From contig CAJUSN010000073.1 of NCBI GenBank assembly GCA_910589095.1, positions 1 to 12,331 on the forward strand: 12,331 bases of DNA, read 5' to 3'. The notes under the pieces are model-generated. The model had not been told where the DNA came from. It was given only the letters and a program-made list of their open reading frames with translations, and did not search any database. Of the stretch, positions 6,914 to 12,331 are shown piece by piece. The stretch is from an uncultured Muribaculaceae bacterium. Its GTDB lineage: Bacteria > Bacteroidota > Bacteroidia > Bacteroidales > Muribaculaceae. Position 1 is the first letter of the stretch. Each line of letters opens with the position of its first letter. A program made the translations under genes and the position numbers.

Positions 6914-7662
6914 TTTACTTGGATTCTTTTGAGGTCATCGGGCGTGTCCACGCTGATGGAGTGATTGGCGGTCAAGGCCACCCGTATGCGGTAACCTGCT
7001 TCAAGCCAGCGCAACTGTTCGAGTTTTTCAGCCTGTTCGAGAGGCGAAGGGGGGAGAGAGGCTATAGCGGAGAGCACGTCGGTGCGGAACGCGTAAGTGC
7101 CCACATGGATGTGAAAATCAGCGCTTGTGGTCCACTGCTTCCAATCGTGGTCGCGAACGTAGGGGATAATGCTTCGGCTGAAATAGAGCGCATTGTGTCG
7201 GCTGTCGAAGGTGACCTTTGGAGTGCCGGGGTCAAAGAGAGCCTCGAAGCCTTCGGTGGGGTGGAAACGTCGGGCGAGGGTGGCAATATCAACGGATTTG
7301 TCGCTCATCGCATTGACAAGCAAATTGATGTCGGCGGGGTCAATGAGTGGCTCATCGCCTTGAAGATTCACAACAATGTCGGGACGGCGGGGAAGCTGGT
7401 CAAGGGCATCGGCGCATCGGTCGGTGCCGCAATCGACGGGGCGCGAGGAGATGAGCGCATTGCCGCCACGGGTTGTGATGGCTTCGAGTATGCGGTTGTC
7501 GTCGGTGGCCACCCACACATTTTGTTCGCCAAGAGCCAAGGCGGCGCGGCGATAGACGTGCCATATCATTGGCTCACCGGCAATCATGGCAAGTGGCTTT
7601 CCGGGGAAACGTGTGGAGCCATAGCGTGCGGGGATAATGGCTATGACGGAAGGCTTATTCAT
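6910..7662 (-). CDS. kdsB: 3-deoxy-manno-octulosonate cytidylyltransferase (CMP-Kdo synthetase)
   Basis: This cytoplasmic enzyme joins CTP and Kdo to give CMP-Kdo, the sugar donor for the inner core of lipopolysaccharide. The start chosen is the ATG at 7662, giving 250 residues beginning MNKPSVIAIIPARYGSTRFP. The alternative ATG at 7668 adds two residues, and the frame is open to 7704, but that extension is unlike the family and lies inside the promoter. Motifs seen are the nucleotide-binding PARYGSTRFPGKPL (11-24), ATDD (52-55), NLQGDEPLI (99-107) with the metal-binding Asp, and HVGTYAFRTDVL near the C-terminal half. The length matches the usual 245-255. It is first in a two-gene operon with the M16-like gene. 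Confidence 0.96.
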   Translation of the reverse strand: MNKPSVIAIIPARYGSTRFPGKPLAMIAGEPMIWHVYRRAALALGEQNVWVATDDNRILEAITTRGGNALISSRPVDCGTDRCADALDQLPRRPDIVVNLQGDEPLIDPADINLLVNAMSDKSVDIATLARRFHPTEGFEALFDPGTPKVTFDSRHNALYFSRSIIPYVRDHDWKQWTTSADFHIHVGTYAFRTDVLSAIASLPPSPLEQAEKLEQLRWLEAGYRIRVALTANHSISVDTPDDLKRIQVK

Positions 7663-7672
7663 TTCCATACGG

Positions 7673-7705
7673 CAAAAATAATGAATTTGCATCAGAATTA
7701 CCAAA
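7673..7705 (-). promoter_or_regulatory. Promoter of the kdsB operon, abutting the start codon
   Basis: On the minus strand TTTG (7702-7705) is followed after 21 bases by TATTTTTG (7673-7680), both boxes matching the Bacteroidetes consensus. The transcript would begin at about 7664-7669, only a few bases before the ATG at 7662 or right at the ATG at 7668. The mRNA may therefore be leaderless or nearly so. Confidence 0.6.
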
Positions 7706-7713
7706 AATTATTA

Positions 7714-7721
7714 TAACTTTG
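7714..7721 (+). promoter_or_regulatory. -7 element for the exported CotH operon
   Basis: TAACTTTG matches TAnnTTTG exactly. The nearest upstream TTTG (7686-7689) lies 24 bases away, longer than the usual 19-21, so the -33 box is uncertain. The predicted leader is about 75 bases and contains the hairpin at 7731-7764. This box lies 8 bases beyond the -33 box of the divergent kdsB promoter, so the two promoters share a short region. Confidence 0.5.
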
Positions 7722-7730
7722 CGCATTGTG

Positions 7731-7764
7731 AACCTTTCATTGCACGGGATGCTTATGAAAGGTT
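7731..7764 (+). promoter_or_regulatory. Hairpin in the 5' leader of the CotH operon
   Basis: AACCTTTCAT (7731-7740) pairs perfectly with ATGAAAGGTT (7755-7764). Inside, GCA pairs with TGC around a CGGGA loop, separated by a small 1x2 internal loop. No T-run follows, so it is not a simple terminator. Its place just after the predicted transcription start suggests RNA stability or translation control, which is inference. Confidence 0.5.
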
Positions 7765-7802
7765 GTAAAAAACCAATCAATTGATAAATTACATTATTTT
7801 AA

Positions 7803-8300
7803 ATGAAGAGAATCTTTACCATGGTCAGCACGGTGTTGCTCGCCGCTTCGGCGGTCTTTGCGGCCGGCACGGGCTATCGCAGTATAGCTGTGAAGCATGC
7901 GGACCATCACCTGTCGGTGATCACGATTGAATCCGGAATGACAACCAAAACATCAGATGGGAATCTGGAACTGAGTTCGGACAAAGGAGCTATAACGATA
8001 CCTTTGAGCGATGTACGCAACTGGACATTTTCAACTGAAGAAGGCTCTTCGGATCAGTGGGCTTCCATAGGAGGTGTGTCCGAGGATAGTGCGGTCACCA
8101 TTCAGCTCCAGGAGGGCTGCATAACCTTGGGAAATCTGCCGGAGGGATCATCTGTAAGCCTTACTGCCATCAATGGCGTTGGGGTTGCCGCTGCAAATTC
8201 AGTGAGCGGTGAATACACAATCCCGACCGACACGCTTACAAAGGGGATATATATTCTTACAGTCAACAATCGATCATTTAAAGTAGCACTCAGCCGATGA
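7803..8300 (+). CDS. Small exported beta-rich protein, partner of CotH
   Basis: I do not recognise a named family for the whole protein. The 165 residues open with a signal peptide (MKRIFTMVSTVLLAASAVFA, cleavage after residue 20 or 21). Residues 25-78 have the pattern of Bacteroidales exported proteins that alternate short strands and end in IPLSDVRNWTFS; the start of CotH downstream has a similar look (LNEVESITYSG). Residues 95-165 end in LTKGIYILTVNNRSFKVALS, which resembles the C-terminal sorting-like domain (type 9 secretion or Por type) of this phylum, though short and only approximate. There is one Cys (106). The stop overlaps the cotH ATG by 4 bases (ATGA), so the two are probably made together. 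Confidence 0.8.
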   Translation: MKRIFTMVSTVLLAASAVFAAGTGYRSIAVKHADHHLSVITIESGMTTKTSDGNLELSSDKGAITIPLSDVRNWTFSTEEGSSDQWASIGGVSEDSAVTIQLQEGCITLGNLPEGSSVSLTAINGVGVAAANSVSGEYTIPTDTLTKGIYILTVNNRSFKVALSR

Positions 8301-9733
8301 AAAAATCGATACTCTTAGCTTCAGCCCTTATAGCTGCATCGGCAGCGATGGCTCAGAATGAGCAGCTCTACCTGTTCCGCAACGATAAGAATTTCAGTTT
8401 CCATCCGCTCAACGAGGTGGAATCCATCACATATTCCGGCACCCCCGGGGCTTATACTAAAATGTCAGTTACGACTGCCGACGGTGTGAATTCATACGAT
8501 CTCAGCACGATCGACAGTTGCGTGGTGCGCACTACCGCTCTGCCTGACATACATGTGCAGCTGCATGACCCGTATGCTGAACTGACTGATCTTATAAAGG
8601 CTAACGGCAAATCTTTCATATATGAAGCCACCCTGAGAATGGATGGCAACGGAATGTTTGATGATCTGCCCTCTCAGACGGTAGAGTTCCGAGGTCGAGG
8701 CAATTCAACGTGGAATTTTGCCAAGACGCCATATCGCTTCAAAATGTCGAAGAAAACTTCGGTTTGTGGAATGGCCAAGGCCAAAAGTTTTGCGTTGATA
8801 GCCAATTATATTGATCCGTCATTGATGCGTAATGCAGTGGCGCTGTTCGTGGCACAGAAACTCGGGCTGCCTTTTACAAACCATTGTGTACCTGTGAATG
8901 TGTATTTCAATGGACTTTACAAAGGAGCTTACATGCTGACGGAGAAAATCGGTGTTGGCGGCGGTTCGGTGGATATTCCTGAAGAGACGGGAATGTTGTT
9001 TGAAATAGATTCGAATTATGATGAGGACTTCCGTTTCAAGTACACATTCTCCAATAATTCCAAAAAGCAGTTGCCAGTGATGGTGAAAGATCCGGATTTG
9101 ACCGAGATCAAGACTGATGCCACAGAGCGTGAGAGTTATTTCGCCCAATGGAAATCGGACTTCACGACGATGGCAAATGCGGTTGTAACAGGTAAAAATG
9201 TGTCGGACTACGTGGATCTGCGCGATGCCGCACGCTATATCATAGTGAACAGCATAGCTTGCAACCGGGAGCTTCAGCATCCAAAGAGTTTCTATCTTCA
9301 CAAGGAGGAGCTTGGCACAGGCTGCTTGTATCATTTCGGTCCGGTATGGGACTTTGACTGGGCTTATGGCTATGATGGCACTGTGAATTACAGCTATGAC
9401 CGGGTGCTGTTTGAGAAAGATGGAGACTATGCCGGCACATCATTCATGAAAGCTCTTGCTCAGAACACAGAGTTCCGAACCATATATAAAGAGGAGTGGG
9501 ATAATTTTTATAAAGAAATTTATCCTGCTTTGGTAGAGTACATGGATCAATACGCACTTCTGATAGAACCGACGGCGCGTCGTGACGGATTGCAGTGGCC
9601 TGATGCCTATGCAGCGTCGTATGCCTACGCAGAAAGCGCGTTCGATACCGCGAAACATTCAACGGAGCTTCGCACATGGGTTAAGAACCGTATTGAATGG
9701 TGTAACAAACATGCCAACTGGGGCTTGTATTGA
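8297..9733 (+). CDS. Exported CotH-family kinase-like protein
   Basis: CotH proteins have an atypical protein-kinase fold; the Bacillus spore-coat member phosphorylates coat proteins. Here 478 residues begin with a signal peptide (MKKSILLASALIAASAAMAQ), so the protein acts outside the cytoplasm and in a non-sporulating phylum. Residues 21-80 form a small N-terminal module. The CotH core begins near 84, with RGRGNSTW at 132-139, KTPYRFKM at 143-150, and FNGLYKGAYMLTEKI at 204-218. It includes the metal-binding-type motif GPVWDFDWAYG at 348-358. Family key residues appear intact. The substrate is unknown; the coupled upstream protein is an obvious candidate partner. It is the last gene of the operon, with a terminator 113 bases beyond the stop. 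Confidence 0.9.
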   Translation: MKKSILLASALIAASAAMAQNEQLYLFRNDKNFSFHPLNEVESITYSGTPGAYTKMSVTTADGVNSYDLSTIDSCVVRTTALPDIHVQLHDPYAELTDLIKANGKSFIYEATLRMDGNGMFDDLPSQTVEFRGRGNSTWNFAKTPYRFKMSKKTSVCGMAKAKSFALIANYIDPSLMRNAVALFVAQKLGLPFTNHCVPVNVYFNGLYKGAYMLTEKIGVGGGSVDIPEETGMLFEIDSNYDEDFRFKYTFSNNSKKQLPVMVKDPDLTEIKTDATERESYFAQWKSDFTTMANAVVTGKNVSDYVDLRDAARYIIVNSIACNRELQHPKSFYLHKEELGTGCLYHFGPVWDFDWAYGYDGTVNYSYDRVLFEKDGDYAGTSFMKALAQNTEFRTIYKEEWDNFYKEIYPALVEYMDQYALLIEPTARRDGLQWPDAYAASYAYAESAFDTAKHSTELRTWVKNRIEWCNKHANWGLY

Positions 9734-9845
9734 CCAGTAAGTAATAAGTCAGAACTATGAGCTATTCACTTATAATTCAATTAACTATTCCCTGTTTAAT
9801 GTATTGATCATTTCTTCAGGATACTTAATTGCAAAAAGAGAATGG

Positions 9846-9881
9846 AAATCCCGCGCGAGCTTATGCATGCGCGGGATTTTT
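9846..9881 (+). terminator. Intrinsic terminator of the CotH operon
   Basis: AAATCCCGCGC (9846-9856) pairs perfectly with GCGCGGGATTT (9869-9879) around a 12-base loop, and the plus strand continues with T residues to 9881. The minus side lacks a T-run. Nothing coding is seen between the cotH stop and this stem. Confidence 0.93.
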
Positions 9882-9909
9882 AATAACATTCTGCCATCCG
9901 GATGCAACA

Positions 9910-9940
9910 GCGGTGTGCCAAAGGGATTTTGACACACCGC
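9910..9940 (-). other. Stable hairpin after the small membrane-peptide gene
   Basis: GCGGTGTG (9910-9917) pairs with CACACCGC (9933-9940). After one mismatch CAAA pairs with TTTG, leaving a GGGAT loop. It lies 23 bases beyond the stop of the 41-residue minus-strand gene, but neither side has a T-run. It could protect the 3' end of that short mRNA or be a weak terminator. Confidence 0.5.
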
Positions 9941-9963
9941 GTAATATCTTGATGGAGAGGATT

Positions 9964-10089
9964 TCAGCGTCGTGAGCCGGTGAGAAAGTCGATTATTGCG
10001 AGGAAGCCCACAATCATCAGAAGCTTGCGGAAAACCCACCAAGCTGCTTTGAGTAAAGTGAAGGGGAGTAAGAGGATAGCTTTGAGCAT
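9964..10089 (-). CDS. Small hydrophobic (membrane) peptide, 41 residues
   Basis: An ATG at 10087-10089 opens a frame of 41 residues ending in TGA at 9964-9966. The peptide starts MLKAILLLPFTLLKAAWWVF, continues RKLLMIVGFLAIIDFLTG and ends SRR. It is almost entirely hydrophobic, with two possible short membrane helices (about 4-20 and 23-36) separated by Arg-Lys and a basic C-terminus. That composition with positively charged ends is unlikely by chance in this AT-rich gap and typical of a real membrane small protein. No family is recognised. A hairpin follows the stop (9910-9940). A minus-strand hairpin with a T-run (10121-10140) lies just upstream and may insulate it. I see no clear promoter. 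Toxin, regulator or membrane-complex subunit are all possible. Confidence 0.6.
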   Translation of the reverse strand: MLKAILLLPFTLLKAAWWVFRKLLMIVGFLAIIDFLTGSRR

Positions 10090-10114
10090 GATTGGTAAAA
10101 TAATTGGTGGAAGT

Positions 10115-10140
10115 ATAATAAAAAAGTGAGCCGCACTTTT
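10115..10140 (-). terminator. Possible minus-strand terminator upstream of the small peptide gene
   Basis: AAAAGTG (10122-10128) pairs with CACTTTT (10134-10140) around AGCCG. On the minus strand the stem is followed by TTATTATACTT. The T-run is short and the stem AT-rich, so the call is moderate. If real, it would end a minus-strand transcript from the region up to about 10440, for which no gene is recognised. Confidence 0.4.
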
Positions 10141-10592
10141 CCATACTTGCCAGGAGGTTCTGCAAGACCCGTGATAAAAGAATGGAAAGTTGGCTCACAA
10201 TTGTGGTATCTTTTGCAGCCGAGAGGATATAAGTCCCGGGGTGCTACTAATTTGTATAACCGCAATTCAAGCAACGTGTTCCTCATTCCAGCCATATCAC
10301 GAATTAAATTTGCAGATTTTACCGGCAGACTGATTGAAGGTCGGTCAATTGAATATGTTCGTCAGAGTTCTTGCAGAAACTCTGCACTACAAAATTAGCA
10401 CTTTTCAGCAAATCAGCCATAATTGTGAGCTAACTTTTTGCAAAATTAATCTAAAAAGATGTTATAGAGGGTGTGGATTATGTTTCATTTCGTTTCATTT
10501 GACATGAGATGAATAATAACAGTGGGAGCAGGGATAATATCCTAACATCCCTTTTCGTAAAGCCGGTGCTCAGCTTGATATTCACAGACAAT
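10141..10592. other. Intergenic region with an inverted repeat pair, no gene recognised
   Basis: A 21-base sequence at 10186-10206 (AAAGTTGGCTCACAATTGTGG) recurs inverted at 10417-10437 with two mismatches. The left copy contains the perfect palindrome CACAATTGTG. A 7-bp hairpin CAGAGTT/AACTCTG lies at 10363-10384, and GTTTCATTT is repeated in tandem at 10482-10500. Open frames of 90-92 codons on both strands have unconvincing composition and I do not call them. The region may hold a decayed repeat element or a non-coding RNA. Confidence 0.5.
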
Positions 10593-10624
10593 AATATAAA
10601 CTAATTCAAATATAAACTAATTCA
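10593..10624. repeat. Exact 16-bp tandem duplication upstream of the kinase promoter
   Basis: AATATAAACTAATTCA occurs twice in direct succession (10593-10608, 10609-10624) with no mismatch. It ends 23 bases before the -33 box of the kinase promoter. It could be a recent slippage event, an UP-like AT-rich element or an activator site. Confidence 0.85.
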
Positions 10625-10647
10625 CGGCACTTACTCAGAAAAAGATG

Positions 10648-10678
10648 TTTGAAATAAGATAAAGAACCGTTATCTTTG
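10648..10678 (+). promoter_or_regulatory. Canonical Bacteroidetes promoter of the kinase gene
   Basis: TTTG (10648-10651), a 19-base spacer, then TATCTTTG (10671-10678). Both boxes and the spacing match the phylum consensus exactly. Transcription should start near 10684, with a leader of about 60 bases. Confidence 0.8.
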
Positions 10679-10743
10679 TGGAGCAAACACAGTTTTTTGA
10701 GAAATCTCCCTGCACGAATTAAAGAATCTTCCGAACAGTTGAA

Positions 10744-12072
10744 ATGACTGACTCCTGCAAAATAACACCATGTGAGGCTTCGGGCTATCTTGAAGATAGT
10801 TTCGAGGGGCTTGGTCGCGGGTTCAGCGAGATTACGGAGCTGTCGCGCTCGGCCCAGAATATTGTGCTCAAGGCTAAGCGATACGGCCGATTATGGCTTT
10901 TGAAGGGTGCGAGTCCTGAGTCGCGTTCTGAAGGAACAATGGCCATGCTTCGCAAGGAGCTGGAGGTGATGCTTAAAGTAAATGGGGACGGAGTGGTCAA
11001 GGCTTGGAGTCTTGAAGAAGTGCCCGGCTATGGACCCTGTATTGTAATGGAGTGGGTGGAAGGTCTTACGCTGGACCAGTGGCTTGCTCTATCACCAAAG
11101 TCAGGGGAGCGCATAAGGGTGGCGCAGGAAATAGTGATGGCGGTGGGGAGGATCCACAGATGTGGTGTGGTTCACAGAGATTTGAAACCCACTAATATTA
11201 TTGTTACTGCTCTTGATTCCTCGCCGGTGATCATTGATTTCGGACTTGCCGACACGTTTACGCATACGGTGTTGAAGCAGGCCGCCGGAACGCGCGGATA
11301 TATATCACGCGAACAGGCTGCCGGTGCTTTGCCTGACGTGCGCAATGATATTTATAGCCTGGGGGTAGTGCTTGCCGGGATGGGGCACGGACTTATGTGG
11401 TCGCATGTCATACGGCGTTGTCTCGGCCCTATAAACCGGCGTTATGCCGACACTGATGAATTGTTGAGAGCTTTGGAGCGTCCTCGTAAGGCGGCCCGAT
11501 GGATAACGGCTGTGCTTGGAGTAAGTCTTGCAGGCGCCGGACTGTGGTTATGCGTGGATAAAGCGATTGAATCAGCCCGAGCGACCACTGAGGTAGCTGC
11601 ACAAGAGGCGGCGGATGCCAATCGTCGTGCTGATTCGTTGGCCAAACAATTGGCGGCATCCGAGGTAGAGATGGCTGCGCGAAATGAAGCCATGAGACAA
11701 AGGGTTGCTCTTGTGGCCGATTCTGCCAGGAGTGCGGGCGCAGCCTCGGCGGCACTGATGGAGGAGCGAGATGCTATGCAGGTGAAGGATAAAAAGATCA
11801 CTGCGGCGATAGATGAGGGTACCAGGCGTCTTGACCGTGTTTGGGAGGCCGGAGCTATGAAATATCTTGCCGAAAATTCGGCGGTTATTGACAGGACGGC
11901 GGATTACAGTACGGAGTCAATGTCGGTGGAGAAATCCCGATATATGAAGGAGCTTGCGGGGCGTTTCACTGTTGAGGATCTTGCCCGCATTGAAGGAGCA
12001 CTTAATGAAAGAATAGACAGGAACTATGCTAAATGGATAGAAAAGAAAAATCAAATGATATCGAACGATTGA
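10744..12072 (+). CDS. Transmembrane serine/threonine protein kinase with coiled-coil outer domain
   Basis: A Hanks-type kinase of 442 residues. The catalytic domain covers about 22-247. It has a degenerate glycine loop (GLGRGFSEI), Lys54 in LWLLKG, Glu72 in the C-helix, hinge EWVEG (103-107), catalytic loop HRDLKPTN (144-151), DFGLAD (165-170) and DVRNDIYSLG (198-207). All residues for phosphotransfer are present. The usual APE motif reads SRE (188-190), a change in the activation segment. One membrane helix at about 252-270 follows, then about 170 residues on the far side of the membrane, Ala, Glu and Arg rich with heptad-like spacing (280-345), which suggests a coiled-coil sensor or oligomerisation domain. 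PASTA repeats are absent. The gene has its own promoter and overlaps the next gene by 40 bases in another frame. Confidence 0.92.
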   Translation: MTDSCKITPCEASGYLEDSFEGLGRGFSEITELSRSAQNIVLKAKRYGRLWLLKGASPESRSEGTMAMLRKELEVMLKVNGDGVVKAWSLEEVPGYGPCIVMEWVEGLTLDQWLALSPKSGERIRVAQEIVMAVGRIHRCGVVHRDLKPTNIIVTALDSSPVIIDFGLADTFTHTVLKQAAGTRGYISREQAAGALPDVRNDIYSLGVVLAGMGHGLMWSHVIRRCLGPINRRYADTDELLRALERPRKAARWITAVLGVSLAGAGLWLCVDKAIESARATTEVAAQEAADANRRADSLAKQLAASEVEMAARNEAMRQRVALVADSARSAGAASAALMEERDAMQVKDKKITAAIDEGTRRLDRVWEAGAMKYLAENSAVIDRTADYSTESMSVEKSRYMKELAGRFTVEDLARIEGALNERIDRNYAKWIEKKNQMISND

Positions 12073-12331
12073 GATTGGCCGTAGAGCGAGTCATTGGACG
12101 TACTGTCACAACCCGAGCCGATTTCCTTTTGCTACGTGATGCAGTGTTTTCACGCACACGCAGACTGGTGAGCGAGTCAACGCTTATGCGGTTGTGGGGA
12201 TATATGCCTGAGGTTACCTCCAGGAGCTCCACTCTTGATATTCTTGCCAATTTTGTGGGCTCGCCTTCATGGGAAGCATTTCGTGCAGATGATTCAATCA
12301 TGGCGAGCGATTATCTGCTTTGCAATCATCT
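12033..12331 (+). CDS. Putative DNA-binding-like protein coupled to the kinase (partial, runs off the window)
   Basis: An ATG at 12033, inside the last 40 bases of the kinase gene but in another frame, opens 99 codons without a stop up to the window end. The protein begins MDRKEKSNDIERLRLAVERV and contains SESTLMRLWGYMP (48-60), then STLDILANFVGSPSWEAFRA (65-84). This order, a S.STL.RLWGY helix followed by STLDILA.FVG...W..F, is one I associate with N-terminal helix-turn-helix-like modules of Bacteroidetes proteins that often carry a larger C-terminal sensor or repeat domain. The assignment is from memory of the pattern, not a search. The tight overlap suggests co-expression, so it may be the kinase's substrate or partner. 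The C-terminal part is not visible. Confidence 0.7.
   Translation, partial: MDRKEKSNDIERLRLAVERVIGRTVTTRADFLLLRDAVFSRTRRLVSESTLMRLWGYMPEVTSRSSTLDILANFVGSPSWEAFRADDSIMASDYLLCNH

Noticed and set aside
6877..7716. Plus-strand open frame (279 codons) opposite kdsB
   Set aside because: It lies antisense to a clear CMP-Kdo synthetase and crosses its promoter; the composition is Gly/Val rich, as expected from reverse reading of kdsB.
9785..10198. Minus-strand open frame of 137 codons in the gap after cotH
   Set aside because: It spans a strong plus-strand terminator, the hairpin at 9910-9940 and the 41-residue gene in another frame. Its composition is not protein-like.
10205..10260. tRNA-like T-arm impression (ATAAGTCCCG)
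   Set aside because: No 5-bp T-stem, acceptor stem or anticodon arm can be formed around it.
10126..10398. Plus-strand open frame of 90 codons, and a 92-codon frame opposite it
   Set aside because: Both start in or run through hairpins and inverted repeats, and neither has a domain, signal peptide or sensible composition. They look like frames across a repeat or structured region.
1..12331. CRISPR array, insertion sequence or phage genes
   Set aside because: No spaced direct-repeat array, transposase, integrase or phage structural gene is seen. The only mobile-like feature is the non-coding fold-back element.

Overview
The window looks like a chromosomal segment from a gut Bacteroidales bacterium, most likely Muribaculaceae or a close relative. 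Four things point there. Several intergenic regions carry the Bacteroidetes promoter consensus (TTTG or TTG, about 19-21 bases, then TAnnTTTG). Shine-Dalgarno sequences are absent. The gene content includes a secreted GH20 hexosaminidase, KdsB, CotH-type and Spy-like exported proteins. SerA is the short form with a lysine where the catalytic histidine normally sits. The family assignment rests on reading the sequence, not on a search.

Layout. Positions 1-150 hold a 9-bp G-run tandem repeat and a strong terminator. The minus-strand serC-serA operon (151-2154) makes serine from 3-phosphoglycerate; the third enzyme, SerB, is not here. A roughly 200-bp fold-back element (2276-2471) separates it from a minus-strand secreted beta-N-acetylhexosaminidase (2486-4537). 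Divergent from that is a small, very basic, Cys-containing exported Spy/CpxP-like protein (4875-5459). Next, on the minus strand, kdsB and an M16-fold protein without its zinc site form a two-gene operon with a 4-base overlap (5618-7662). KdsB activates Kdo for lipopolysaccharide. Back to back with kdsB is a plus-strand exported pair, a small beta-rich protein and a CotH-family kinase-like protein, also with a 4-base overlap (7803-9733), closed by a textbook terminator.

The 1-kb stretch 9734-10743 holds that terminator, a 41-residue hydrophobic small protein on the minus strand (9964-10089), hairpins, an inverted repeat pair and an exact 16-bp tandem repeat. A canonical promoter at 10648-10678 then drives a transmembrane serine/threonine kinase (10744-12072). 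Its 3' end overlaps by 40 bases the start of a second protein (12033 to the window edge) whose N-terminus resembles a Bacteroidetes helix-turn-helix-like module.

Most of the window is ordinary housekeeping and envelope biology. The best leads are the kinase/DNA-binding-like pair, the unannotated 41-residue membrane peptide, the exported CotH pair with its hairpin leader, the fold-back element, and two enzymes with replaced active-site residues (SerA and the M16 protein).
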